Positions 11,231-22,886 of a stretch of 64,000 bases of DNA are shown piece by piece; position 1 is the stretch's first letter; each line of letters opens with the position of its first letter. Made by a program: the position numbers and the translations under genes. A model generated the notes under the pieces. That model was not told the DNA's origin and did not search any database. It saw only the letters and a list, made by a program, of their open reading frames with translations. The stretch lies in the NCBI RefSeq assembly GCF_026745355.1, contig NC_079205.1:60440593-60504592 (forward strand). The letters run 5' to 3'. The DNA comes from Beta vulgaris subsp. vulgaris. Lineage: Eukaryota > Streptophyta > Magnoliopsida > Caryophyllales > Amaranthaceae.

Positions 11231-13240
11231 TGACTCATTAATCAACTGTGGGAGATTTTGGAGCTATGATAATCAAGAAGTTTTGGTTCAGGTATCCGAG
11301 TAAGCATTCTATATGGGCATTAGAGATGACTGATTTTCTGTATTTTTTACTTAGTTTCATGTATGTGATTCCTAGATACATATTCATTGAGCTAATTGGA
11401 GCTTGCTGGCATGTCTATTGCTTCTGGTACCTTGATTATTGTTGCCTACTTTGATCTTTTTGTTAGACCAGCTTCTGGAAAAGGCTATATATTTGTGGAA
11501 ACCTGACCTTCTTTTGTGAAGAAAAATCAATATCCACTTCAACATTATCTTCCTTATCATTCTTTATGCCCCCAGCCCCTTTCTGTGCGTGTACATTATT
11601 AGATTTTCTTAACAATTTGGGGGGGGGGGGTAACTTAGCTGTAAATTGAGGTCTAGATAACATTCCATTTCTTATTCTACTTCTACTATACTAAACACAC
11701 CTTGTTGGATTTGGAAAATAATGGGCATTTGACAGCTGAAAACTGAGAGCACTATCCCATCTTAAGATTCTCTTATCATCTTGCGACTTTGATCATTCTA
11801 AAAGATCAGTATGAGGATAATAACTCACCAGCATAAGACTATAAGAAGTTTGCATATGGATTAGGCCTTGTAAAAGTTGACCCGACCATTAAACCCGGCC
11901 TGAATGTAATTATGAAATAGAGGCTTTTGATAGTTATGAATTATGATACCATCTGGGTCTGATCCTTTGAGATTGTGGCAAAGACACCACAAGAGTGAGG
12001 TTGCTAACTTAAGATTAGTATTAGAGATGTTTTTTTGGGTTGAGAAATTTTTCCAGCCCTCACTCTATGCCTTGGTCTAGGCTCAAGTTGATTCAGTACC
12101 CAGTATATCTACACTTCACATGAAGCGTTTCTACATCTATTCAATTTCATCATTAAGGGCTAGGAACAAAAAAGGAAAATGACTGCATTCTGTTTCTTAC
12201 ATTAGTGAAATTAATGGTTTGATTTTGTGTGTTCTTTTCCGTACTCTCTGCAGTATAAAATAGATTACTTATCTGACAGATAAGCAGCCAATATTAAGAG
12301 GAATATATGAAAACTGTTTCAGAATACTGAGCAAAAAATATTATTCCCTGTGTCTGTCCCAGAATACTCTTTATACTTATCATGTTGCATATATATTTTT
12401 AGGAGACAAGTTGTTTTTTGTTTATCAATTGTTGATATTATTGATAAAGTTAATGTGATATGAGTTAGTTATTTAGGGTAATTGGGACCCTAACTTTCTA
12501 GTAGCTAGGAAGAGATGTATTAAGATATTAGTTTACCAATTATAAAAGTGTAACGAGCATTACGGGATGGATGAAAAAGGAAAGTGTACAATAGGTCTGT
12601 AGTATGAAAGATCAACTAGTGTTAAAAATTTGACTAACAAGTATTATATAAGAAGTGAATATTATTCTGGACCACGAGAATTTTAGTTAGTGGCTGTTAA
12701 TAATGCATTAGTGATTTAGTGTCTGAAGATTATGGGAATATCATACTTCAAATTTGCGTTTATTTTTCAATTTACAAAATGCAGACTCAAAGAAAAGCTA
12801 TGTTATTAAATTATGACCTTGTGGAGATTGGCTTGTTGAAGAATACACATAAATCATGTGATGTAAGTGCTTAGTGACCTTTATTTATCAAAATTATCTT
12901 TCTCCCCTCTAACTATATACTAGTACATCATAATCATTTTGTATTTCCCACCCATGGTCCATTTCATCTGGAGCTAAAACTTTTATTCTCTGGCTTTTGA
13001 TCAATATGGAGTGCATCAAAGTGGCTAATTGTAAACGTCTATGAATTTAATAATCAAATAGCAAATCTTCAGGGTTTTGTGGATTAGGAATCTATTGTGA
13101 ATGCTGACGCTGATGTTTATATCATTGACTTTGTATTTACCACTCTGTATTGTTTGTGCGCCATGAATACTTTCTTGCTTTTGCCAATATCTTTTGCTCT
13201 TTGTTTTTCAATGAAAATCTCTTTTACCTTAGCCGCACAT
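11231..13240. other. PPR-WAK intergenic region, unit B
   Basis: No gene. It contains a G10 homopolymer near 11619-11629 and the empty MITE site at 12642-12643. The last ~500 bp is the presumed promoter of WAK-like gene 2 and aligns with 4380-4960. Confidence 0.45.
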
Positions 13241-15687
13241 ATGCTGCTTCTACGTATAATTTCCTTGACAATTTTACTGTCTCCAACATGGCTTCTGCTT
13301 GTTCTTCCATGTCTAGTGCGAGCCTCATTTTTGCTTTCACAACCAGCCACAATGCTCACTGCTGCCAATACTACTTTGTCTGGATGTCCACGTGAGTGTG
13401 GAAATTTGACAATCCCTTACCCTTTTGGTATTGGGAGAGGCTGCTCCTTGGGGGATAACTATGTTATCCTCTGTGATGTCCAAAAGAATTACACTGTACC
13501 TAGATTTCCTGGTAGACAGATCCTTGATATATCTGAGACCCAGTTGACAGTTACAGTTCATCCTGCTGCTTCTTCTTGTGACACTGTAGAAACAGGATCA
13601 GGTGAAGAAAACACCTGGTATACGATTGATCTGACAGCCCTGCCTTATTCAGTGTCGTACACCTCCAACAAGTTTGTGGTCATTGGTTGCCATCACTATG
13701 GATTGATCGAGGCACAAACAATGACTGGCCGGGAAGTTTTTAGCTGTGTTGCCTTGTGTACTAGAGAAGGGGACAGAAATAATGAGATGTGCTCTGGCAT
13801 TGGTTGTTGTGAAGCTCCTATTCCGAAGGGCTTACGTGCCTGGAATAGTAGTCTAGAAAGGATATATTACAATACAACTGTTTCATCAGGGAATTGCAGC
13901 TATTCCTTCATACTTGAAAAATCAAGCTTTAAAATTCGGGGGTTCCTAGATGCTGGACATCTGAAAAGAGTTCCTCTAGTGCTTGACTGGTTTATTACTG
14001 ATGAGTTGTGTAAAAATGCTCAGAAGAACGCAACTACTTTTGCATGCCAAGAGAATACAACCTGCATTGATCTTGATCAGGAACTCGGTGTTGTAGGATA
14101 TAGATGTAGATGTCTTCATGGATATCAGGGTAATCCTTATCTTAGTTCGGGTTGTACAGGTTAGCATGTTGTTAATCATTCTCTCCAATTCCATGCTATT
14201 TTGTTAGTCAACTAGGAAATTATGATTATATCATATAGCCCATATAACTATTTGTACCTTTTTTCCCAGATATTGACGAGTGTATTGGGGCAGATAATCC
14301 TTGTTCTGGCACTTGTGTCAATTATCCAGGTAGCTATGAATGTCGCTGCTCAACTGGTTATTATGGTGATGGCAGGAAAGATGGAACTGGTTGTCGTGCA
14401 AACAGTTTGAAATTGTTCTTCGGTCTTGGTAAATTTTTTAAAATAAATACTTGTTAAATTGTTCATGTAACGATAAGCTGGGTTAGTTCATATTAGTTGT
14501 TTGCCTAGAATGAGGAACTTGGTTAAAATGCTGAAACATTATCTTATAATGAAAATGTAGTTGAAACCTGTTTGTTCTTTGTAGGACTTGGCTTGGGCTT
14601 GGGATCTATACTTTTCTTGCTCAGTGGGTTTTGGCTTTTCATTTTAGCTCGAAGAAGGAGGGAGATAATGGAAAGAGCTAAAAACTTTAAACAAAACGGT
14701 GGTTATTTGTTGCAACAGCAAATGTCGTCCAAGGATGGTATAGTAGAAAGAACAAGAATTTTCACTGCTGGAGAGCTAGAGAAAGCTACTGATAATTTCA
14801 ATGAAGACAGAGTTCTTGGTCAGGGAGGTCAAGGTACAGTTTATAAAGGTATGTTGAGTGATGGAAATATTGTTGCCATAAAAAAGTCCAAGATAGGAGA
14901 TCAAAGCCAGTTGGGTCAATTTATCAATGAGGTGGTTATCCTGTCCCAAATCAACCATAGAAATATAGTCAAGCTATTAGGATGTTGTTTGGAGACACAA
15001 GTTCCTCTGCTAGTATATGAATTTGTTCCAAACGGGACTCTTTCTAAGTATATCCATGACCCTAGTGAAGATCTCCCGGTTACATGGGAAATGCGGTTAC
15101 AAATTGCTATAGAATTAGCCGGAGCTCTTTCTTACTTGCACTCTGCAACCTCACAGCCCATTTTCCATAGAGACATTAAATCCACCAATATACTGCTTGA
15201 CGCGAAATACAGAGCTAAACTATCAGATTTTGGAACATCAAGATCTATTGCTACTGAGAAAAGTCATTTAACCACTTGTGTCCAAGGCACAATTGGATAT
15301 CTAGATCCTGAATACTTCCAATCCCACCAATTCACTGACAAGAGTGATGTTTATAGCTTTGGGGTGGTTCTTGTGGAGCTTTTGACAGGGTCAAAGGCTA
15401 TTCGTCGCACTGACTCTCTTCGCGGACAGAGCCTAGTGTGGTGGTTTCTGTCAGCTATGGAAAATTTGCACTTGTATGATATATTGGCTGTTCGAGTTGC
15501 AAAAGAGGGTAAGAAAGAAAGCATCCTTGCCACTGCCAATCTTGCTAAGCAGTGTTTGAAGATGGATGGGAGAGAAAGGCCTACAATGAGAGAAGTTGCT
15601 TTACAGTTGGAGCTCATCAGTAGACTGGAAGATGTGACTGTTTCAATTCAAAAACTCTGCCAGAGACCGATGTGCATAAATTCATAG
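13241..15687 (+). CDS. WAK-like receptor kinase 2
   Basis: Exons 13241-14159, 14270-14428, 14585-15687 give 726 residues. ATG 13241 is chosen because it begins a compact signal peptide ('[19 protein letters not shown]'). The ATG used by paralogue 1 is ATT here, and in-frame ATGs at 13211 and 13163 are alternatives. Domains: GUB_WAK ('[18 protein letters not shown]'), EGF-Ca ('DIDEC', exon 2), membrane helix with 'ARRRR' stop-transfer, and a kinase with intact glycine loop, 'VAIKK', '[12 protein letters not shown]', 'DFGTSRS'. It is expected at the plasma membrane sensing pectin. Relative to paralogue 1 a 1-nt deletion near 15650 shifts the frame after the kinase and replaces the tail with '[11 protein letters not shown]'. 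The old tail coding, including 'EDWSLPS', is still legible out of frame at about 15740-15775. The catalytic core is untouched, so the gene is probably functional. Confidence 0.88.
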
Positions 15688-17009
15688 AAATTGAAGTGAG
15701 TACAACTGTACAAGTTATAGTCTATTGCCTCCATGTGCTTCTTACGCAGTAGAAGATTGGTCTTTACCTTCAATTGGATTTGTGAAATGTTTTCCACATT
15801 AATTGAACAAAAGGTGTCAATAATCTCACATAAGTTGCTGTGAACGTAGGCATCTTGACATAGAATTTTCTGTACTTTATTTTCATTGTAATTCCAAAAT
15901 TTCCACTTATTAGTTGCCATTGGAAATTACATTTAGGCAGTCTTATTCAGCAGGTGAATGGCTAAGGCATGATTGTTTAGGTGTGGCCTGGCCGTTTATT
16001 TAGTGTCTAAGTGGTTGTAGAGTAATTTGCTTTGATGTATTGATCTTGTACAAGCTCAATTGAATTATAAGGCAGTGCCATATATGCTGATAGAGGAATA
16101 GTATCATTCTATTTTCCTACCGCCAATAAGAATTTCGGCTGAGCAAAACAAGTGGAACTTGGATGGTGAAGAATTACTTGTGTTTTATCTTTTCGGGGAG
16201 TAACTGTTGCAAATAAATTGATTCTGTCCTCTAAATAGGCGTTATCTCATTTGCTTTTTGCATCAGGTGATATGAAGAATTTGAGTGCTACACGACACTC
16301 TCATTCTGCAGAAGTTCATGGTCTACATCTCATGCATGTTTCTTGTTTTTACTGAGCTATAAGGTCCACACGATAGCAAATACAATGTTTGAGGCTGTTA
16401 AATTATATAATATGGTTATCTTTTTTCTGCAAAAGGATCTTTGAGTTTGATTTATACTTGATGCAAATTCTTTTTGTTAGTCTTGTGAATTCAAATATAT
16501 ACCTTTGAAAGAGGATCACTTTTCTGTTTCACTTGAGTTGCTACCAGGCAGTTCTATAAATCAATAGAGGGGAGATGTTTTTGACCAAGTAATTTTTTTT
16601 GTAAACTAAGGACTCAACTTCTTGTGCTAGTTTCATACATCATGAATCCTCTTATCGTGGGCTGAGCTAAAGCTTTTTCTACAGTTATAATATGTCTAAC
16701 TATCGGTCCTGTACTCCTGTTGTATCTTGAGATGAACATGTCCTGTTGTATCTTGAGATGAACATGAATTTCCATTTTCTTCTTCTTACTGATTCTAGAT
16801 AAAAAAGCTGGAAGTGATGACTGGTGAGTCATCTTTGAAAAGATAGACAAGAATTTTAATCATCGGAGGAAGAGGATTAATTTTTTGGGCATTCTCTGTT
16901 TGTTTGCATTGTTAAAAGAAGATAACTCAAGGAGGAAAGTGCTGAAGGTTTTCTGATTGGACACTCATGCAGCATGAAGCCTCCTTTATCTCATTTTCTC
17001 TTGTACAGA
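15688..17009. other. Intergenic, WAK 2 downstream
   Basis: 15690-16270 is the end of duplication unit B. The remainder shows no gene. A short direct repeat ('tcctgttgtatcttgagatg') occurs at about 16711 and 16740. Confidence 0.4.
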
Positions 17010-17312
17010 TATAGGAGCTCCAGATGAAGATAGCAGAGAAACTAATTTTGTCTTTGGGAAGCTTGCGAAACAGTGTTGGAAATCGGATGGTAGACAATGG
17101 CAAACAATGTGTGGGGCTCTGCTGAGTTTGAGGTGATCAAACAACATCATGTGCCTGTTTTATCCAAAAGGTCCTTCAAGAAGTCATCAAAAAGACAACG
17201 TTGACATTATATTGACTCAATTATGATCTATTGGCTTCATCATCTTATTTAGAAGAATTCTCTTTTATCTTCGAACTGCTGCACCGTCTTCTCTCATTCA
17301 ACACATTTATCA
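17010..17312 (+). pseudogene. WAK-like kinase C-terminal relic
   Basis: Reads 'FGKLAKQCWKSDGRQWQTM', matching the '[16 protein letters not shown]' end of the neighbouring kinases. It continues with a V-I-K-Q-H-H-V-P-V counterpart of their 'VISQLHH.PVS' tail, then nucleotide similarity to the WAK 3 tail ('tcttcgaactg..gc' near 17270). Frame breaks and stops intervene. The rest of the gene is absent upstream, so this is a remnant of another tandem WAK copy lying between genes 2 and 3. Confidence 0.7.
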
Positions 17313-20032
17313 GAATGTGAAACTCATTTGGAGGATGTTTTGGAAAGAGGAGAGCATAAAGGCACAAGCAGGATATTGCTTCCTGGTACGTATTATAGAT
17401 ATTAGATGGGTGATATTTACATGCTTATTTTATCTAGTGGCAAAGGGTAAAACTCAAGGGGTGCCGGGGCGGGGAAAGGGGGGGGGGGGTTGCATTGTTG
17501 GAGGGACAGACATATTGGAGCAAATGGCTCTGTGCTTGAAGAGAGTAAAGAATATCTGCCACAGTTTAAGTAATTTATCCTGTTTTACTGATTAGTGCAT
17601 CATTTAATCTCTCGCTGCTTTTTTTTTGCCTTTTGTATGCATAAAATTTGCACCTTTATAAACAATCAGCCATACTAGAATTGTTCAATAACTACTTATA
17701 TGATAATTGCTGAACAGAGTAATAGTTTTTGTGTCCACGCATTTTACACAGTCAAGTTGGGTTTTTCCCTTCAGAATGGTCTACCCTTTATTTTGTAATG
17801 GACGATGATACATTGTGAAGATAATTAAACTTTTTTACAGATTTTGCTTAACTTGTAATGTTTTTGTATTACTAGTATCTGTTCTGAGTTCTTCTAGTTA
17901 GACTACCTGATATAGGAACTTGTATTGTGCCCACCTAACTGACCCTACCCAGAGTATCCTGTTCCAGTCTGAACTAATAAGCATCTTCGTTTAAGTTTAT
18001 ATTCTGCAAATATATGTTGTCTTGTGTTTTGTAGTGCATAATATATTCTTTTGGGAACTGCATCTTTATTTTCTATTCATTTACACTCCTTTTGTACTTA
18101 GTTTAATACTTGTAAATATTACCTTTTCAAGGTGGGGCATTTGTGTCTCGTTTTGGAGCTTACCTATGCTGTCAAAACTAATAAATATAAATATATTTTG
18201 ATTGATAAGATTCGTCGTGGCATGCTCGTTTGGTTGCATGTAGGAATCAGTATCTCCTAGAGGCTAGGAAGTCGTATTTTCCTTGAAGTTCCAATTCCTA
18301 GGAAATGGTAAAGTTAATTTGGTTGATCATGGGAAGAAAAATTTCCCATGGAAAGTTTTAGTTACCTAGGTCTCCCCTAGGTAAGGAACTTCATTTTGTG
18401 GAGAGTAGAAGTTCTTAAGAAGTGCAACTTCCTACATCATTATCAACCAAATAACCTGACTATATCTTACTTCCTAGAAAGTTCTACTTCTCATGAATTA
18501 TTATGTCAACCAAACAACCTCTAAATATTAAAAGTGTTTTTGAGTTGAAGAAAATAGTGCAGATCTGAAAAGATGGTTGAAGCCTTGTAAACTTGGCTAT
18601 AGCTTAAAACTTTGTGAGCATTTCATCATTATGTTGAAGTGGGTTAACGTAAGAGGTGCTAATCCAATATGATCTTTAGATTTACAAAATATCAATATTC
18701 TTTGAAGATATTAATATGATTATCTCTTTAGTAGTGCTCTCTCGACTTTTGTACTACTTTTTGCTTTTGATCTGTTGGTGCTTTTTCCCAGTTTAAAATT
18801 TGACTCTGTAACTTAAGGGGTATTTATGCTGCAGCAAATAGTAGCTTTTTAAGGTTTTTACCTCTTCAACACTGCATTGTTTCGTCGTGTTCTGTTTGGC
18901 ATCATCTTAAGGAAGATTTTAATATTTTAAGGATTTCTCATTAGTGCCCACATGACCCCCTGTGTCACTTTGTGCTTTTGACTGTCTTTTGTCTTTCATA
19001 CTAGTCCTTTTTTTTTGTTGCTTTAGATTTGCACACCTTATATGGCACAAACAACACTACTACAAGATAAGGGTAAGAAAAAGGTCCAGTCCTACAGTGC
19101 AGATTGGTTTTAGAGTTTAGAAGACTTTCCAAGAAGGTTTATTTCCTTATCATAGTGTTACCTAATTTGTGTTTCGAAATGGGGTAAAAAAAATGTTATT
19201 CTTTAATCTTTACATAATGTTGTCATTATTAGCTAGCCAAATAGTCACATGACCGTTCTTAAATTTTAAAGCTCATATTAGGATCCTTGCCTTTTACTAG
19301 CAGCATGAAGAGAATTCATCTTTGTAATAAGCTAGTTTAGCTTAGTAGTTTCTCTTGTAATGATGGGTTACCCAAAATTTTTTAGTCCTACAACAATTTT
19401 CTTTTTAGGTGATTAAACTATGTCGGAATTTTGGACAAAGTTCATTAAACTATCCTTGATTTGTGACACTGTGTTTGTTCAGTGTAGCAGCCGAAATTGT
19501 ATTTAAAGGTTAGATTAACACTCTAGTACACATTAGCATTTCCTCTCTCATCACATACATATATTACACTCTTAAAGCTCATCAATTTTTAAATCTAGCT
19601 ATAAATTTTTGCTTGTTTAGCTCTTTGATAATATCCACACACCAACTCTCATTTTTATGTCTCTCACTTCACACTTGCATAGCTAAATCTCTTGGCAATC
19701 TGATCTGTGATTGGAGAACTGAATTATAATCATTTTCTAGCTGGCATATTCTAACAACTTTGACATTGGATCAACCAATGACATCAACTTCCTAATTTGC
19801 TGACGAAATTAAAATAAAAAAACTTCGACAAAAAAAATTCAAAGATTCTTCACTTTTTTAACTTCTAACTAGCAATTATTAGAGACATGATCTAATTCAT
19901 GTGAATTGTTTTAGCATAGGATTAGTGATATTCTATAGATTTCCCATCAGCATTCCCCACACACCACTTTCTTTAGTGAAAAGCTTTGTTGCTTTCATAT
20001 TGCTGTGATAATGTCTTATCCTCCTTTCACCT
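17313..20032. other. Long intergenic region upstream of WAK 3
   Basis: No gene. It contains a G-rich run near 17468-17490 and one probable MITE (listed separately). The rest is AT-rich unique-looking DNA. Confidence 0.4.
18226..18522. mobile_element. Candidate Tourist-like MITE
   Basis: The left end reads 'catgctcgtttggttgcat' and the right end 'gtcaaccaaacaacctcta', inverted versions of a 'GTTTGGTTG' motif typical of PIF/Harbinger-type MITEs. The interior is rich in paired 'ttcctaggaa' and 'gaagttcc' segments. Exact ends and target duplication are not resolved. Confidence 0.45.
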
Positions 20033-20043
20033 TAATATATATC
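20033..20043 (+). promoter_or_regulatory. Probable TATA box of WAK-like gene 3
   Basis: 'taatatatatc' lies about 50 nt before ATG 20093, following a 'tcctcctttcacc' pyrimidine stretch. Spacing would leave a very short 5' leader, so a more upstream start is also possible. Confidence 0.35.
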
Positions 20044-20092
20044 TCTGTTCATCATCTATCTTGGGGAACACTTTGACTTGGGCAAACGAGAT

Positions 20093-22886
20093 ATGTTTCT
20101 CGTTAGCACAGCTATCTTAGCATGCATCACTTGGACATGGCTTTTGCTAGCTTTTCCATGTACAGTGCAGGCCTCATTCTCAAATCCATCCACCATGCTT
20201 ACTGCTGCAAACACCACAAAGCCTGGATGCCCACGCATGTGTGGTAACTTGACGATCCCTTACCCTTTTGGCATTGGAAAAGATTGTGCCATGGGTGATG
20301 ATTATGTCATAAAATGTATTACTGTAAATGGTACCACATATGCTGTGTATGTTGATGATTCTACAGCAGCTCTAGACATATCTGAGACTGAGTTGACACT
20401 AACAGCTACTCCAGCGGCTCAATCTTGCAACTCTGTTGGAACAACAGTTGAGAATCGGTATGGCAGCTTTCATGTCACAGGCAAACCTTATGCTCTGTCA
20501 TCGACTGCCAATAAGTTTATTGTCACTGGTTGTCATCATTATGGATTAATTGAGGCACAAACAAGGGCTGGTCGGAAAGTTATTAGTTGTGTGGCCTTGT
20601 GTACGAAGGTGGAGGATTTACTTGACGAAACATGTTCTGGACTTGGTTGCTGTGAAGCTCATATTCCCAAGGGATTACAAGACTTCAATGCAAGTTTGGA
20701 AAAGATAGTGTATAACACAACTGTCTCATCTGGGAACTGCAGCTATGCCTTCATAGCTAAACACTCGAGCATCAACTTCCGTCGAGCTATTGATCTTCTG
20801 GACCCCAGATTTGCTTCTGGGGTGGAAGTCATGTCAGCTGTACTAGATTGGTTTATTGCTAATGCAACCTGCAGAGTTGCTCAGAGAAACTCAGCTACAT
20901 ATGCTTGCCAACAGAATACAAGTTGCATTGATCTTGATAAGGATCTCAATGTCCACGGATATCGCTGTAAATGTTTATCTGGGTATGAGGGTAATCCTTA
21001 TCTCAGTCCAGGTTGTACAGGTTAGTGTCCTTACCCCTCATCCCTCCCTTTTTATTTGGTGCTATATAAATTTTAAGGTGGTTGATTCTTAACGAGATTC
21101 TATCCTGGTTTCTCAGACATTAACGAGTGCAAAGGATCTAGTAATCCTTGCTCTGGGATATGTATGAATACTCCAGGAAGCTATAAATGTCATTGCCCGA
21201 AAGGTTATCGCGGTGATGGCAGAAAAGATGGGACTGGTTGTCTGGACAAGAGCTTGTCACTAGCCTTTCCTCTTGGTAAGTACTCTCCTGAATCAACTCA
21301 TTGATGATGCATGAAATGGGAATAGCTGATCCTGTTCACACAGCATGAGTGTTGACCCCAAAAGAGGAGCTTGTTTGCAGTAAAAAGCATTTAGAATCAA
21401 GTACCCTTCATCTCATTTTAACTGAATGAACTGGTTTTTGTTGATTCTACTGTATTTTACTTTTGCAGTGTATTGATTAAAACTGTTTTTTTACTGGTTA
21501 AAACTGAATTATTCTGAAAAAATGTGAAAACTGCTGACAAAAACTGAACAGGGTCTTAGTTGGAGAGAAATTCTGTCATAGTTATAGAATTTAGCAAATT
21601 TTCCTCTTTGGTAATGAATATTATTTAATCATAACTTATTAATGCTTTCAGGACTTGGCATAGGCTTGGGATCTATACTTTTCATCTTGGGTGGATATTG
21701 GCTTTTGATTGTAGCAAGGAGAAGAAAGAAGACTGTACAAAAGACTAAAAACTTTGAGCGGAATGGTGGTTTGCTATTGCAACAACAAATGTCATCTACA
21801 GATGGAATGGTAGAGACAACAAGAGTTTACACTGCAGATGAACTTGAGAAAGCTACTGATAACTACAACGAAGACAGAGTGCTCGGTCAGGGAGGCCAGG
21901 GTACAGTCTACAAAGGTATGTTAAGTGATGGAAACATTGTTGCTATAAAGAAATCCAAGATAGGAAGTAACAATCAGTTGCGTCAATTCATCAATGAGGT
22001 GGTTATATTATCACAAATCAACCACAGAAATATAGTCAAATTGTTGGGATGTTGTTTGGAGACAGAAGTTCCACTACTAGTTTATGAGTTTGTCCCAAAT
22101 GGGACTCTTTCTATGCACATTCATGGTTCTAGGGAAGACTTCCCAATTACATGGGAAATGCGTTTGCAAATTGCTATAGATGTAGCAGGAGCGCTCACTT
22201 ACTTGCATTCAGCATCCTCAAAGCCTATCTTTCATAGAGACATCAAAACCTCCAACATACTTCTTGATTTAAAATACAGAGCAAAGTTATCAGATTTTGG
22301 GACATCAAGAACGGTTGATGTGGATCAAACTCATTTAACCACTCGTGTTCAAGGTACATTTGGGTATTTAGATCCTGAATACTTCCGGTCCAATCAATTT
22401 ACGGAAAAGAGTGATGTTTATGGCTTTGGAGTAGTTCTTGTGGAGCTTTTGACAGGGAAGAGAGCAATTATTCCCACTGAATCTCATAACGGGATGAGTC
22501 TTGTTTCTTGGTTTTTATCGGCTATTGAAAATTCCAACTTGTGTGACAATTTGGCTGCTCGAGTTGCAAATGAAGGTACGGAAGATACGATCCTTGCCGT
22601 TGCCTACCTTGCTAAAAGGTGTCTGAACATGGATGGGAAGCAAAGGCCAACAATGAGGGAAGTTGCTGTAGAGTTAGAGATGATCAGTCAACTTCATCAT
22701 GCGCCTGTTTCAGCTCAAAAGAACCTCCCAAAGGTCAGTGTGAAGACATTAGCAGAGATTACAGATTGTCCAAGTGATTATCCTTTGCCTCCATACACAT
22801 CTTGCACAGAAGAAGATTGGTCTTTGCCTTCGAACTGGTCTACAGCTTCTGCAATTCAACAATACACTTTCAATAAAAGCTCATGA
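20093..22886 (+). CDS. WAK-like receptor kinase 3 (intact)
   Basis: Exons 20093-21020, 21117-21275, 21652-22886; 773 residues. The ATG at 20093 opens a clear signal peptide ('[19 protein letters not shown]'). Exon 1 holds the GUB_WAK domain ('[18 protein letters not shown]') and the conserved '[12 protein letters not shown]', 'GLGCCEA' and 'CIDLD' WAK ectodomain motifs. Exon 2 is an EGF-Ca module ('DINEC'). Exon 3 supplies the membrane helix (about 363-385), then a full kinase: glycine loop near 439, catalytic Lys near 462, HRD near 557, DFG near 577, activation loop '[15 protein letters not shown]'. The C-terminal tail carries the family's 'EEDWSLPS'. Predicted role: plasma-membrane sensing of pectin or oligogalacturonides. 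No lesion seen. Tandem relative of the gene at 24890. Confidence 0.93.

Larger units (their letters stand above)
9713..16270. repeat. Segmental duplication unit B (PPR relic + WAK-like gene)
   Basis: Second copy of the block described at 395-8010, in the same orientation and order: PPR leader, PPR relic, spacer, WAK upstream region, three-exon WAK-like gene, 3' flank. It lacks the two element insertions present in unit A and shows their pre-insertion sites. Confidence 0.8.

Noticed and set aside
13097..13240. 48-codon extension upstream of the chosen WAK-like 2 start
   Set aside because: It would bury the signal peptide behind a second hydrophobic leader not present in paralogues; in-frame ATGs there cannot be excluded but are less likely.
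17460..17495. G-rich run as a regulatory G-quadruplex
   Set aside because: A single long G homopolymer away from any gene; no evidence of function, and its length may be a sequencing artefact.
20078..20092. Five extra N-terminal codons for WAK-like 3
   Set aside because: That frame begins with TTG; the first ATG, which also starts a good signal peptide, is 20093.
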